Counted from the stretch's first letter, positions 17,151 to 26,011 are shown. The stretch is 64,000 nucleotides of DNA from Achromobacter sp. MYb9 (GCF_002975275.1 NZ_PCOQ01000021.1:1-64000); one strand, 5' to 3'. Translations and numbers: made by a program. Notes: generated by a model from the letters alone, not told the origin.

Positions 17151-18076
17151 TGCCGGAACCCAACCGGCCCGACAGGGTCATAGCTTTCATGCCCGCCCTG
17201 CCCCGATTCTCCATCCGCCGGCTTTTCGTCGCCGCCCTGCTTGCCGCTGCCGGCGTGGTGGGGTGCTCGCACCTGGACTCCTGGCAGCGCCAGACGATCT
17301 TTTCCCCTCAGTCCGAACCGCAGACGTGGTGGCGCGAACCCGCCGCCGGCACCGAGGTCTACGACCTGGCGCTGGCCAATGGCGACAAGGTGCGCGCCTG
17401 GTATTGGCAAAGCCCCAAGACGGGTGCGCCCACGGTGCTGTACCTGCATGGCGCGCGCTGGAATCTCAACGGCAGCGCCTTCCGCATCGACGGCTGGACC
17501 CGCATGGGATATTCCGTCCTGGCCATCGACTACCGCGGCTTCGGCGCCTCCACGCCGCGCCTGCCCTCCGAGGAAAGCGCGTTGGAAGACGCGATGGCCG
17601 GGCTGAAAGAACTGGCACGGCTTCAGCCTGACGCCGCCCGCCGCTTCGTGTATGGGCACAGCCTGGGCGGCGCCATCGCCATCGATCTGGCCGCCCGCCC
17701 CGAACAGCCTGATTTCGCCGGCCTGATCGTGGAATCCAGCTTCACCAGCATCGGGGCCATGCTGGGCACCCTGCGCTGGGGCAAGGTGCCGGGCGCGGGC
17801 CTCTTGGTGACGCAGCCTTTCGATTCGGTGGACAAGCTGGCCCGCATGCACACGCCCATGCTGTTCATGCACGGCACTGCCGACCGCGTGGTGCCCCACA
17901 CGATGAGCGATGAGCTCTTCGCCGCCGCGCGCAACGTGGCGCCAGACCTCAAGCGGCTGGTGAAGATTGAAGGCGCGTCGCACTCGGGCGCCTTCCGCAG
18001 CGGTCCGCAGTACGACGCCGCGGTCAAGACGTTCATGCAGGACGCGACCCGGGCCTACAAGCGCAAAGCCGGCTGA
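17150..18076 (+). CDS. Alpha/beta hydrolase, probable lipoprotein
   Basis: A protein of about 308 residues with the hydrophobic segment LFVAALLAAAGVVGC ending in a lipobox-like Cys, then a hydrolase domain with the YLHGA oxyanion region, nucleophile GHSLGG, acid in GTADRVV and catalytic His in SHSGAF. It is therefore predicted to be membrane-anchored and periplasmic. ATG 17150 has GGAG 7 nt upstream and overlaps the LysR stop; ATG 17189 would give a shorter, more usual lipoprotein signal. It resembles the YfhR/BEM46-like group. Substrate unknown. Confidence 0.85.
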   Translation: MPEPNRPDRVIAFMPALPRFSIRRLFVAALLAAAGVVGCSHLDSWQRQTIFSPQSEPQTWWREPAAGTEVYDLALANGDKVRAWYWQSPKTGAPTVLYLHGARWNLNGSAFRIDGWTRMGYSVLAIDYRGFGASTPRLPSEESALEDAMAGLKELARLQPDAARRFVYGHSLGGAIAIDLAARPEQPDFAGLIVESSFTSIGAMLGTLRWGKVPGAGLLVTQPFDSVDKLARMHTPMLFMHGTADRVVPHTMSDELFAAARNVAPDLKRLVKIEGASHSGAFRSGPQYDAAVKTFMQDATRAYKRKAG

Positions 18077-18096
18077 CGGTCCAGCGCCGCCTTGCC

Positions 18097-18124
18097 GCCC
18101 CGCCGCCGCGCGGGGCTTTTTCTT
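18097..18124 (+). terminator. Rho-independent terminator after the lipoprotein hydrolase
   Basis: GCCCCGC pairs with GCGGGGC around a 6-nt loop and is followed by TTTTTCTT. It lies 20 bp past the stop at 18076. Confidence 0.82.
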
Positions 18125-18174
18125 GCCTTCCGTTCATCGTGCCTGCCGGGAAAACCCGATCTCGGGAAACTCCC

Positions 18175-18219
18175 ATATAAAAATATCTATTAAATATATT
18201 TAACGAATATTAGACTTTA
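18175..18219 (+). promoter_or_regulatory. AT-rich promoter/leader of the DapA-like/Liv operon
   Basis: About 45 bp of nearly pure A/T with repeated AATAT-type words, in a genome that is otherwise very GC-rich, ending about 50 bp before the TTG start at 18272. It probably carries the operon promoter and possibly the operator of the GntR regulator encoded at the far end. I cannot assign -35/-10 boxes or a half-site with confidence. Confidence 0.45.
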
Positions 18220-18271
18220 CTTCAGCTCGCCGCTCCGCCATTGAAGCGTCGGCATCCTGAGGAGAAGCCAG

Positions 18272-19183
18272 TTGAGTAACGTGCGTTGGCAGGGCGTATT
18301 TCCTGCCGTAACCAGTAAGTTCCATGCCGACGAATCCCTCGACTTCGACGCAATGCGCAAGCATTTCGGCTTTCTGATCGACAACGGGGTCCACGGCCTG
18401 GTCACCTGCGGCTCGCTGGGTGAAGCCAGCACTTTGACGCTGGAAGAAAAGCTCGACGTCACGCGGTGCGCCGTGGAAGTCAGCGCCGGCCGCATCCCCG
18501 TGCTGGCCAATGTGTCGGAAACCAGCACCCGCGAAGCCCTGCGCTTCATCAAGGCCGCCGTCGAACTTGGCGTGGACGGCTTCATGCTGATGCCGTCGCT
18601 GATCTACGTGGCGGATGCGCGCGAAGCGATGCAAAGCGTCCGCACCATGGCGGAAGCGGCGCAAAAGCCCTGCATGATCTACAACAATCCGGTCGCCTAC
18701 CGTGTCGACCTGAAGACCGAGCACATGGCCGAACTGGCCGATTGCCCCTGGCTGGTCGCCATCAAGGAAAGCAGCGACGACATCCGCCGCCTGACCGACC
18801 TGCGCAACGCGTTGGGCACGCGCTACCAGCTGTTCATCGGCGTGGACGACCTGTCGTTCGAAGCGCTGGCGCTGGGCGCGGACGGGCTGCTGGCCGGGCT
18901 GGTCACCGCCTTCCCGCGTGAAACCGTGGCGCTGTACGACCTGATGAAGGCCGGCCAGTGGCAAGACGCGCTGGCGCTGTATCAATGGTTCACGCCGCTG
19001 CTGCATCTGGACGTGTCCACCAAGCTGGTGCAGAACATCAAGCTGGCCGAGACCCTGGCCGGCGTCGGCAACGAACATGTGCGCCGGCCCCGCCTGCCGC
19101 TGGTCGGCGCGGAACGCGAACGCTGCACCGCCATCATCCAGGCCGCGATGGCCAAACGCCCCAAGCAATACCAGTCGACGTAA
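18272..19183 (+). CDS. DapA-like aldolase/lyase (dihydrodipicolinate synthase family)
   Basis: A 303-residue class I aldolase of the DHDPS/NAL superfamily. The Schiff-base Lys is K165 in VAIKESSDD, the Tyr is Y137 in MIYNNP, and GSLGEASTL is the pyruvate/keto-acid loop. The start is TTG 18272 with AGGAG 8 nt upstream. As first gene of a unit with a Liv-type importer and GntR regulator it is more likely catabolic (cleaving or condensing a keto acid) than lysine biosynthetic. The substrate cannot be read from the sequence. Confidence 0.87.
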   Translation: MSNVRWQGVFPAVTSKFHADESLDFDAMRKHFGFLIDNGVHGLVTCGSLGEASTLTLEEKLDVTRCAVEVSAGRIPVLANVSETSTREALRFIKAAVELGVDGFMLMPSLIYVADAREAMQSVRTMAEAAQKPCMIYNNPVAYRVDLKTEHMAELADCPWLVAIKESSDDIRRLTDLRNALGTRYQLFIGVDDLSFEALALGADGLLAGLVTAFPRETVALYDLMKAGQWQDALALYQWFTPLLHLDVSTKLVQNIKLAETLAGVGNEHVRRPRLPLVGAERERCTAIIQAAMAKRPKQYQST

Positions 19184-19269
19184 GCGCCCGTTCCCGGACG
19201 CGACTCGCCGCAGCACGAACCCTCCGCCGGGCGCGGGGGGCCTGTCCCCCTGCACGCCTAACGGACACC

Positions 19270-20025
19270 ATGCACAGCGACATCATCCTTCAGACCCGGG
19301 GCTTGACCAAGGAATTCCGCGGATTCGTGGCGGTCAACAACGTCGACCTGAACGTGCGGCGTGGCGCCATCCACGCGCTGATCGGCCCGAATGGCGCAGG
19401 CAAGACGACGTTCTTCAATCTGCTGACCAAGTTCCACATTCCGACGCGCGGTCAGATCGTGTACGACGGCGTGGACATCACGCAGGAACGGCCCGCGCAG
19501 ACCGCGCGGCGCGGCATCGTGCGTTCGTTCCAGATATCGGCCGTGTTCCCGCAGTTGTCGGTGCGCGAGAACGTGCGCGTGGCCCTGCAACGCAAACTGG
19601 GCGTGGACTATTGCTTCTGGCGGTCGGAAAGCACGCTGGAAAGCCTGCACCACCGCGTCGAGGAACTCCTGGACCAGGTTGGCTTGCGCACGCATCTGGA
19701 CGTGGCAGCGGGCGACCTGCCCTATGGCCGCAAGCGCACGCTGGAAATCGCGACCACGCTGGCCCTGGAGCCCGAGTTGCTGCTGCTGGACGAACCCACG
19801 CAGGGCATGGGCCACGAGGACGTGGACCGGGTCAAGCACCTGATCAAGCAGGTGTCCGCCGGACGCACGATCCTGATGGTCGAACACAACATGAAAGTGG
19901 TGGCGGACATCTCCGACACCATCACCGTTCTGCAACGGGGCGAGATCCTGGCCGAAGGCCCCTACGCGACGGTGTCGGAAGACCCCGCCGTGCGCGAAGC
20001 CTACATGGGAGCCGAAGATGAATGA
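19270..20025 (+). CDS. LivG-type ABC transporter ATP-binding protein
   Basis: A 251-residue ATPase of a branched-chain-amino-acid-type (HAAT) importer. It has an intact Walker A GPNGAGKTT, the LivG-style signature LPYGRKRTLEIATTLAL and Walker B LLLLDEPTQGMG. ATG 19270 gives the family length; an upstream in-frame extension overlaps the DapA-like gene and is not protein-like. It overlaps livF by 8 bp, so the two ATPases are translationally coupled. Confidence 0.93.
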   Translation: MHSDIILQTRGLTKEFRGFVAVNNVDLNVRRGAIHALIGPNGAGKTTFFNLLTKFHIPTRGQIVYDGVDITQERPAQTARRGIVRSFQISAVFPQLSVRENVRVALQRKLGVDYCFWRSESTLESLHHRVEELLDQVGLRTHLDVAAGDLPYGRKRTLEIATTLALEPELLLLDEPTQGMGHEDVDRVKHLIKQVSAGRTILMVEHNMKVVADISDTITVLQRGEILAEGPYATVSEDPAVREAYMGAEDE

Positions 20026-20743
20026 AGCCGTGGCCGGCGCCGCCGCGAACATGCTGGAAATCCGCGACCTGCACGCCTGGTACGGCGAATCGCACATCCT
20101 GCACGGCATCGACCTGGACGTGAAACCCGGCGAATGCGTGACGCTGCTGGGCCGCAACGGCGCAGGCCGCAGTTCGACGCTGAAAGCCATCCTGGGCCTG
20201 GTGGGCCGTCGCAGTGGTTCGATCAAAGTCCAAGGGCAGGAAACGGTGGCGATGCCCACCCACAATATCGCGCGCCGGGGCATCGGCTATTGCCCCGAAG
20301 AACGGGGCATCTACGCGTCGTTGACCGCCGAGGAAAACCTCATGCTGCTGCCCTCGGTCGGGCCGGGCGGGATGTCGGTGGAAGAGATCTACGCGATGTT
20401 CCCCAACCTGAAAGAACGCGCGCACAGCCCCGGCACCCGGCTGTCGGGCGGCGAACAGCAGATGCTGGCGATGGCGCGCATTCTGCGCACCGGGGCCCGC
20501 TTGCTGCTGCTGGACGAAATCACCGAAGGCCTGGCTCCCGTCATCGTGCAATCGCTGGGCCGCGTGATCCGGCAATTGAAAGCGCGCGGCTACACCACCG
20601 TGCTGGTCGAACAGAATTTTCGCTTCGCCCAGCATCTGGCCGATCGCCATTACGTCATCGAGCACGGCCAGGTGGTTGCCGTGATCGACCGCGCCGAAGT
20701 CCAGCAATCGCAAGACAAGCTGAACGCCTTGCTTGGCATTTGA
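20018..20743 (+). CDS. LivF-type ABC ATP-binding protein with Arg in Walker A
   Basis: A 241-residue partner ATPase. Its Walker A reads GRNGAGRSS (residues 45-53), so the catalytic Lys is replaced by Arg51, and Walker B reads LLLLDEITEGLAP with Ile in place of the usual Pro. The signature LSGGEQQMLAMAR and H-loop region are normal. The codon is CGC, so it is not a one-base slip from AAA/AAG. From memory, similar variants occur in some Burkholderiales LivF proteins. ATP hydrolysis may depend mainly on LivG. Confidence 0.9.
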   Translation: MNEAVAGAAANMLEIRDLHAWYGESHILHGIDLDVKPGECVTLLGRNGAGRSSTLKAILGLVGRRSGSIKVQGQETVAMPTHNIARRGIGYCPEERGIYASLTAEENLMLLPSVGPGGMSVEEIYAMFPNLKERAHSPGTRLSGGEQQMLAMARILRTGARLLLLDEITEGLAPVIVQSLGRVIRQLKARGYTTVLVEQNFRFAQHLADRHYVIEHGQVVAVIDRAEVQQSQDKLNALLGI

Positions 20744-20800
20744 TGTCCCGCTGTATTCCTTCCGACCGCAGTCCCCCATTCCTACACGGAGCGTAGTCAG

Positions 20801-22006
20801 ATGAAATTGAATCGAATCGCAGCAGCGCTGCTTACCCTCGGCGCGGCCGGCGCGGTCCACGCGCAAGCCAAGATCAGCGACGACGTCGTCAAGGTTGGCG
20901 TGCTGACCGACCTGTCGGGCGTCTATTCCGATCTGGCGGGCAATGGCTCGGTGATCGCCGCCCGGCTGGCTGCCGAAGAGATGGGCAACAAGGTGCTGGG
21001 CAAACCCGTGGAGGTGGTTGCCGCCGATCACCAGAACAAGCCCGACGTGGCCGCCAACCTGGCCCGCGAATGGTTCGACCAGGGCAAGGTCGACATGATC
21101 ACGGACTTTCCCACCGCGTCCACCGCGCTGGCCGTGATGGAAATCGCCAAGCAGAAGAACCGCGTGACGATGCCGTCGGCAGGCCTGTCCACGGCGATCC
21201 TGGGCGAAAAGTGTTCGCCGCTGAATGCGCAATGGACCACCAACACCTACGCGCTGGCGGCCGGCACGGCGCGCGCGCTGGTCCAGGAAGGCAAGAAAAC
21301 CTGGTACTTCATCACCGCCGACTACACCTTCGGCCACTCGCTGGAAAAGGACGCCACCGAAGTCATCAAGGAAAACGGCGGCACCGTCGTCGGCGTGTCG
21401 CGCCACCCGTTCCCGGGCAACGACTTCTCGTCGTTCCTGCTGAAGGCGCAAGCCTCGAAGGCCGATGTGATTGCGCTGGCCAACGCCGGCAACGACACGG
21501 TCAACGCCGTCAAGCAGGCCAACGAATTCGGCATCAACAAGAAGCAGATCGTGGCGCCGCTGCTGACGTATATCTCGGACGTGCACAGCATGGGCCTGGC
21601 CAAGGCGCAGGGCATGTATCTGACCGAAGCGTTCTACTGGGACTACGACGACGCCTCGCGGGCCTGGGCCAAGAAGTTCTTCGAGAAGGCCAAGAAGATG
21701 CCGACGGCGTCGCAGGCCGGCGTGTATTCCGCCACGCTGTCGTACCTGAAGGCGATCGAAGCCGCGGGCACGGACGACGCGCCGGCCGTGATGGCCAAGC
21801 TGCGTGAAATGACCATCAATGACGCCGTGATCCGAAACGGCAAGCTGCGCGCGGACGGCGCCCTGGTGCATGACATGCTGCTGTTGCAGGTGAAGACGCC
21901 GGCGCAGTCCAAGGCCCCGTGGGACTACTACAACGTGAAGTCGGTGCTGAAGGGCGAGGACGTGTTCCCCAAGCCGCAGGCCGCCTGCCCGTTGAACAAG
22001 TCGTAA
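20801..22006 (+). CDS. Periplasmic substrate-binding protein, Peripla_BP_6 type
   Basis: A 401-residue binding protein with a Sec signal peptide (cleavage near VHAQA) and the leucine-binding-protein fold: VKVGVLTDLSGVYSD at the start of the mature protein, then a two-lobe domain. This family binds amino acids, urea, amides or aromatic and keto acids. It feeds the LivHM channel encoded directly downstream. The ligand is unknown; the DapA-like enzyme upstream suggests a keto- or hydroxy-acid or an amino acid that gives pyruvate-like products. Confidence 0.92.
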   Translation: MKLNRIAAALLTLGAAGAVHAQAKISDDVVKVGVLTDLSGVYSDLAGNGSVIAARLAAEEMGNKVLGKPVEVVAADHQNKPDVAANLAREWFDQGKVDMITDFPTASTALAVMEIAKQKNRVTMPSAGLSTAILGEKCSPLNAQWTTNTYALAAGTARALVQEGKKTWYFITADYTFGHSLEKDATEVIKENGGTVVGVSRHPFPGNDFSSFLLKAQASKADVIALANAGNDTVNAVKQANEFGINKKQIVAPLLTYISDVHSMGLAKAQGMYLTEAFYWDYDDASRAWAKKFFEKAKKMPTASQAGVYSATLSYLKAIEAAGTDDAPAVMAKLREMTINDAVIRNGKLRADGALVHDMLLLQVKTPAQSKAPWDYYNVKSVLKGEDVFPKPQAACPLNKS

Positions 22007-22033
22007 CGCCACCCACGCCGCCCGCTACCCGCC

Positions 22034-22936
22034 ATGTTCGACATCTCCCTTCCCGCCCTGCTCGCCCAACTGCTGGTGGGGCTGATCAACGGCTGCTTCT
22101 ACGCCATCCTGAGCATGGGGCTGGCCATCATCTTCGGCCTGCTCAATATCGTCAATTTCACGCACGGCGCCCAGTTCATGATGGCGGCGTTCCTGGCGTG
22201 GATCGGTTTCACGCAGCTGCCGCAGTTGCTGGGGCCCGGGGTGCAGATCAATTTCTGGGCCGCATTGATCCTGGCGCCGCTATTGGTGGGCGCGGTCGGC
22301 GTCGTCATCGAAAAGACGCTGCTTAAACGGCTGTATCACCTGGACCACCTGTACGGGCTGCTGCTGACCTTTGGCATCGCGCTGATGATGGAGGGCGGGT
22401 TCCGCTACTTCTACGGCATCTCGGGCGTGGGCTACGAGCCGCCCGAGATCCTGCAGGGTGGCTTCGACCTGGGCTTCATGTTCCTGCCTGCGTACCGGGG
22501 ATTCGTGGTGGTGGCGTCGCTGACGCTATGCATCGCAACCTGGTACCTGTTCGAACGCACCCGGCTGGGGGCCATGCTGCGCGCCGGCACCGAGAACCCG
22601 AAGCTGCTGCAGGCCTTCGGCGTGAACGTGCCGGTGATGATCACGCTGACCTACGGTTTCGGCGTGGCGCTGGCCGGCGTGGCGGGCGTGCTGGCGGCGC
22701 CCGTCATGCAGATCAACCCGCTGATGGGCTCCAACTTGCTGAACATCGTGTTTGCCGTGGTGGTGATCGGCGGCCTGGGCTCCATCATGGGCGCCATCGT
22801 CACCGGCCTGGCGCTGGGCCTGCTGGAAGGCCTGACCAAAGTGTTCTATCCCGAAGCGTCCACCGTGGTCGTGTTCATCGTGATGGCCGTCGTGCTGCTG
22901 ATGCGCCCCGCCGGCCTGTTCGGCAAGGAGAAATAA
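22034..22936 (+). CDS. LivH-type ABC transporter permease
   Basis: A 300-residue inner-membrane permease. Family marks are QLLVGLINGCFYAILSMGLAIIFG at the N-terminus (about residues 11-34), RNxNF-like early segments, and LGSIMGAIVTGLALGLLEGL near the C-terminus. It lies between the binding protein and LivM genes. One bp separates its stop from the GTG of livM. Confidence 0.93.
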   Translation: MFDISLPALLAQLLVGLINGCFYAILSMGLAIIFGLLNIVNFTHGAQFMMAAFLAWIGFTQLPQLLGPGVQINFWAALILAPLLVGAVGVVIEKTLLKRLYHLDHLYGLLLTFGIALMMEGGFRYFYGISGVGYEPPEILQGGFDLGFMFLPAYRGFVVVASLTLCIATWYLFERTRLGAMLRAGTENPKLLQAFGVNVPVMITLTYGFGVALAGVAGVLAAPVMQINPLMGSNLLNIVFAVVVIGGLGSIMGAIVTGLALGLLEGLTKVFYPEASTVVVFIVMAVVLLMRPAGLFGKEK

Positions 22937-22937
22937 G

Positions 22938-23903
22938 GTGCCGCGCATTCCCCTTTCGATCCGCATCCTGGCGCTGCTGCTGGTGCCCGCGATGCTGGTG
23001 CCCTTCTTTCCCCAGATCGTCTACCCCGTGTTCGTCATGAAAGTGCTGTGCTTTGCGCTGTTCGCGCTGGCCTTCAACCTGCTGACGGGGTTTACCGGCC
23101 TGGTGTCGTTCGGACATGCGGCGTTCTTCGGCTGGGCCGGCTACGCCGCCGGTGAAATGATGATTCTCTTCGGCGCGCGCGGCTTGCCGCCCGAAATCGC
23201 CATGCTGTGCGGCGTGGCGATGGCCGCGGCCATCGGCTATGCGATCGGGTGGCTGGCCATCCGGCGCACCGGCATCTATTTCGCGATGATCACGCTGGCG
23301 CTGTCGCAGGTCGCCTATTTCATGGCGGTGCAGGTGGGCTGGACGCGCGGCGAGGACGGCATGCAGGGCATCCCCCGCGGCAAGTTCCTGGGCCTGGTGG
23401 ACCTGAGCGTCGATACGAACATGTATTACTTCGCGCTGGCGGTGTTCGTGCTGGGCTTCCTGTTCGTCTACCGGGTGATCCATTCACCGTTCGGCCAGGT
23501 GCTAAAGACCATCCGGGACAACGCGCCGCGCGCCATTTCGCTAGGTTACGATACGGATCGGTGCAAGCTGCTGGCCTTCGTGCTGTCCGCGGCGGTGGCC
23601 GGCCTGGCCGGGTCGCTCAAGGCGCTGGTGCTTCAATTGGTGGCGTTGAACGACGTGTCGCTGTCCACCTCCACCGAGGTCCTGCTGATGACGCTGCTGG
23701 GCGGTATCGGCACGGTATGGGGCCCGGTGGTCGGCGCAACGCTGGTCGTCAGCTTGCAGAACTACCTTGCCACCCTGGGCGATGTCGTCACGATCGTCAT
23801 CGGGCTGATTTTCGTGTTGTGCGTGTCGTTCTTCCGACGCGGGTTCGTCGGCGAATGGCTGGCCTACACGCAGTGGCGCAAAACGAAGGAAAACAATAAT
23901 TGA
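22938..23903 (+). CDS. LivM-type ABC transporter permease
   Basis: A 321-residue permease beginning at GTG 22938. Marks are LAFNLLTGFTGLVSFGHAAFFG and the cytoplasmic loop GQVLKTIRDNAPRAISLGYDT, then GGIGTVWGPVVGA. It completes a full five-component importer with the two ATPases, the binding protein and LivH. Its stop overlaps the regulator start (TGATG at 23901-23905). Confidence 0.93.
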   Translation: MPRIPLSIRILALLLVPAMLVPFFPQIVYPVFVMKVLCFALFALAFNLLTGFTGLVSFGHAAFFGWAGYAAGEMMILFGARGLPPEIAMLCGVAMAAAIGYAIGWLAIRRTGIYFAMITLALSQVAYFMAVQVGWTRGEDGMQGIPRGKFLGLVDLSVDTNMYYFALAVFVLGFLFVYRVIHSPFGQVLKTIRDNAPRAISLGYDTDRCKLLAFVLSAAVAGLAGSLKALVLQLVALNDVSLSTSTEVLLMTLLGGIGTVWGPVVGATLVVSLQNYLATLGDVVTIVIGLIFVLCVSFFRRGFVGEWLAYTQWRKTKENNN

Positions 23904-24553
23904 TGGCAGGAGCAGAACCCAAACGGCGCGCCGCGGATGTCGCCTACGACCAGATCGAGAGCATGATCGCCACGCTGCAGTTGCAGCCTGGCCGCGCGGT
24001 CGTGGAAGCGGATCTGGTGGAAAAGACCGGCCTGGGGCGCACGCCGCTCCGCGAGGCGCTGCTGCGCATGGTGGCGGCCGGGCTGATTCGCCAGGAGCCC
24101 CGGCGCGGCCTGCGCGTGTCGATGATCCAGCTGGCGGAACACATGGACCTGATCCAGACCCGCCGCGCCCTGGAACAGTTGATCGCCGCCAGCGCGGCGC
24201 GGCGCGCCACGCCCGCGCAACGCACCCAGATCGTGGACTGCGCGGCGCAGATGATCCGCGCCTCGGAAGGCGGCAACCTGGACGACTACATGCACGCCGA
24301 CCAGTTGCTGGACTACGTTTGCCACGAAGCCTGCCGCAACCTGTCCGCCGTGAACGCCGTGGAACCGCTGATCATCCAGTGCCGGCGCTTCTGGTACGCC
24401 TATCAGCACGAGGGCGATATCGCCGAGGGCGCCCGCCGCCACATGCTGATGGCCCAGGGCATTGCCACGGGCAACGAAGCCGCGGCCATCAAGGGCGCGG
24501 ATTCCTTGATGGACTACCTGGAGATGTTCACGCGCAAGGTCATTGACGCGTAG
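23903..24553 (+). CDS. GntR-family regulator, FCD type
   Basis: A 216-residue regulator with an N-terminal GntR winged HTH (residues about 8-75, VVEADLVEKTGLGRTPLREALLRM) and a C-terminal FCD helical ligand domain containing His and Asp residues (DDYMHADQLLDYVCHEACRN). ATG 23903 overlaps the livM stop, so it is the last gene of the aldolase/ABC unit and probably its autoregulator. FCD regulators commonly sense organic or keto acids. Confidence 0.9.
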   Translation: MAGAEPKRRAADVAYDQIESMIATLQLQPGRAVVEADLVEKTGLGRTPLREALLRMVAAGLIRQEPRRGLRVSMIQLAEHMDLIQTRRALEQLIAASAARRATPAQRTQIVDCAAQMIRASEGGNLDDYMHADQLLDYVCHEACRNLSAVNAVEPLIIQCRRFWYAYQHEGDIAEGARRHMLMAQGIATGNEAAAIKGADSLMDYLEMFTRKVIDA

Positions 24554-25025
24554 CGGCCGGCACCGCAACCGGGGACACGGCGCCCGCCTTGCCCCGGTTC
24601 AGCCATTGCATGACGCGCGGACGCGACCGGTCGTAGGCCAGGTTGTACAGAAACGCATAGGGCAAATAGAACAGCACCAGCGCGATATCCAGCACGAAGG
24701 CTTCCCAGAGGCTGATGCTAAGCCACCAGGCCGCCAGAGGGATCACGATCAGGATCAGGCCCAGTTCGAATCCGAAGGCGTGCAAGATGCGCACGCGCAG
24801 GTTGCGGGTCCAGCCGAAACGGTTCTCGACGCGGTCGAAGCCGGCGTTGTAGATCATGTTCCAGACCAGCGCGATCCAGGCGATGACCGCGGTCAGCACG
24901 CCCATTTCAAACAGGGACTTGCCCATGGCCCAGGCGGCGGCCGGCGCGCACAGGCCGATGGCCAGGATTTCAAACAGAAAAGCGTGGAAGAAACGTTCTT
25001 TTAGGGTTTTCGTGGCTTGCGTCAT
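24540..25025 (-). CDS. PACE-family multidrug efflux transporter (AceI-like)
   Basis: A 161-residue protein with four transmembrane helices in two bacterial transmembrane pair repeats. Repeat 1 has ERFFHAFLFE with a membrane Glu (E19, matching the essential Glu of AceI) and WNMIYNAGFDRVE; repeat 2 has ILHAFGFELGL and YAFLYNLAYDRSRP. The family exports biocides such as chlorhexidine and short diamines. ATG 25025 has AGGTGGG upstream. It is divergent from a LysR regulator, as in the characterised aceI/aceR pair. Confidence 0.92.
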   Translation of the reverse strand: MTQATKTLKERFFHAFLFEILAIGLCAPAAAWAMGKSLFEMGVLTAVIAWIALVWNMIYNAGFDRVENRFGWTRNLRVRILHAFGFELGLILIVIPLAAWWLSISLWEAFVLDIALVLFYLPYAFLYNLAYDRSRPRVMQWLNRGKAGAVSPVAVPAATRQ

Positions 25026-25128
25026 GACCCACCTGAGGTCGGTTGCTACAGAGTGGGAGCGATTTTCGACGATATTTCCGGTACGATAAAGATTGAATCC
25101 ATCGGAAAAACCGATAGCCCGCCTGCCC

Positions 25129-25992
25129 ATGCGCCACTCCCTTGATTCCCTGGCCGCGTTTGCCCAAGTCGCGTCGGAAGGCTCGTTTTCCGCCGCTGCG
25201 CGAAAAATGGGTAAAAGCCAATCCACCATCAGCGAAACCATCGCCAACCTGGAAGTGGACCTGAACGTCACGCTGTTCGACCGCAGCCAACGCCAGCCCG
25301 CACTGACCGAAGCCGGCCAGGTGCTGCTGGGCCAGGCCCTGCAAGTGCTGGCCGCGAACGACCGGTTCAACCGCAGCGCCAGTCAATTGGCCGACGGGCT
25401 GGAGCCCCGCCTGACCGTGGTGCTGTCCGACACGTTCCAGTCCGAGACGTTCGAGACTATGCTCAGCCAAATCGACCGGCGCTACCCCACGCTGCGCTTC
25501 GAATGCCTGATCGCGGAATACGAAGACGTGGTGGCGCTGGTGCAGCAAGGCCGCGCGCACGTCGGCCTGATGGCGGCGCAAGACAGCTACCCGCCCGACG
25601 TCGCGCACGCCACGTTGACGGAACTGTCTGAAATCGTCCTGTGCGTGGGGCGCAATCATCCGCTGGCGGGCCGGGCACGCATCACGCGCGGCGACCTCGA
25701 TGCCGAACGCGAACTTCGCCTTAGCACCTACGAACTGGATGACAAGGACGCCGCGCCGCCTAACTCGACCTGGTCGGCGCCGGGTTATCTGATGCTGCTG
25801 GAAATGGCCAGCCTGGGCTTCGGCTGGGCGGAGTTGCCGCGCTGGATGATCCAGCGCTTCGGGCGCAATCAACTGGTGGAACTGACCGTGCCGGGCTGGC
25901 CGCGCCATATTCGCGTGGATGTCGTGTGGTCCACGCGCCGCCCCCTGGGGCCCGCGGGCGCCTGGCTGCTGGACAGCCTGACGCGCGGGTAG
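25129..25992 (+). CDS. LysR-family regulator, AceR-like by position
   Basis: A 287-residue LysR protein with an N-terminal winged HTH (LAAFAQVASEGSFSAAARKM, then SQSTISETIANLEVDLNVTLF) and an effector domain. I prefer ATG 25129 (MRHSLDS). The in-frame TTG at 25093 would add 12 residues. The 103-bp spacer to the PACE gene holds a small inverted repeat, ATCGG-AAAAA-CCGAT at 25101-25115. It probably activates the efflux gene; the inducer is unknown. Confidence 0.9.
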   Translation: MRHSLDSLAAFAQVASEGSFSAAARKMGKSQSTISETIANLEVDLNVTLFDRSQRQPALTEAGQVLLGQALQVLAANDRFNRSASQLADGLEPRLTVVLSDTFQSETFETMLSQIDRRYPTLRFECLIAEYEDVVALVQQGRAHVGLMAAQDSYPPDVAHATLTELSEIVLCVGRNHPLAGRARITRGDLDAERELRLSTYELDDKDAAPPNSTWSAPGYLMLLEMASLGFGWAELPRWMIQRFGRNQLVELTVPGWPRHIRVDVVWSTRRPLGPAGAWLLDSLTRG

Positions 25993-26011
25993 CCGGCGTC
26001 AGGCTGCGGGG

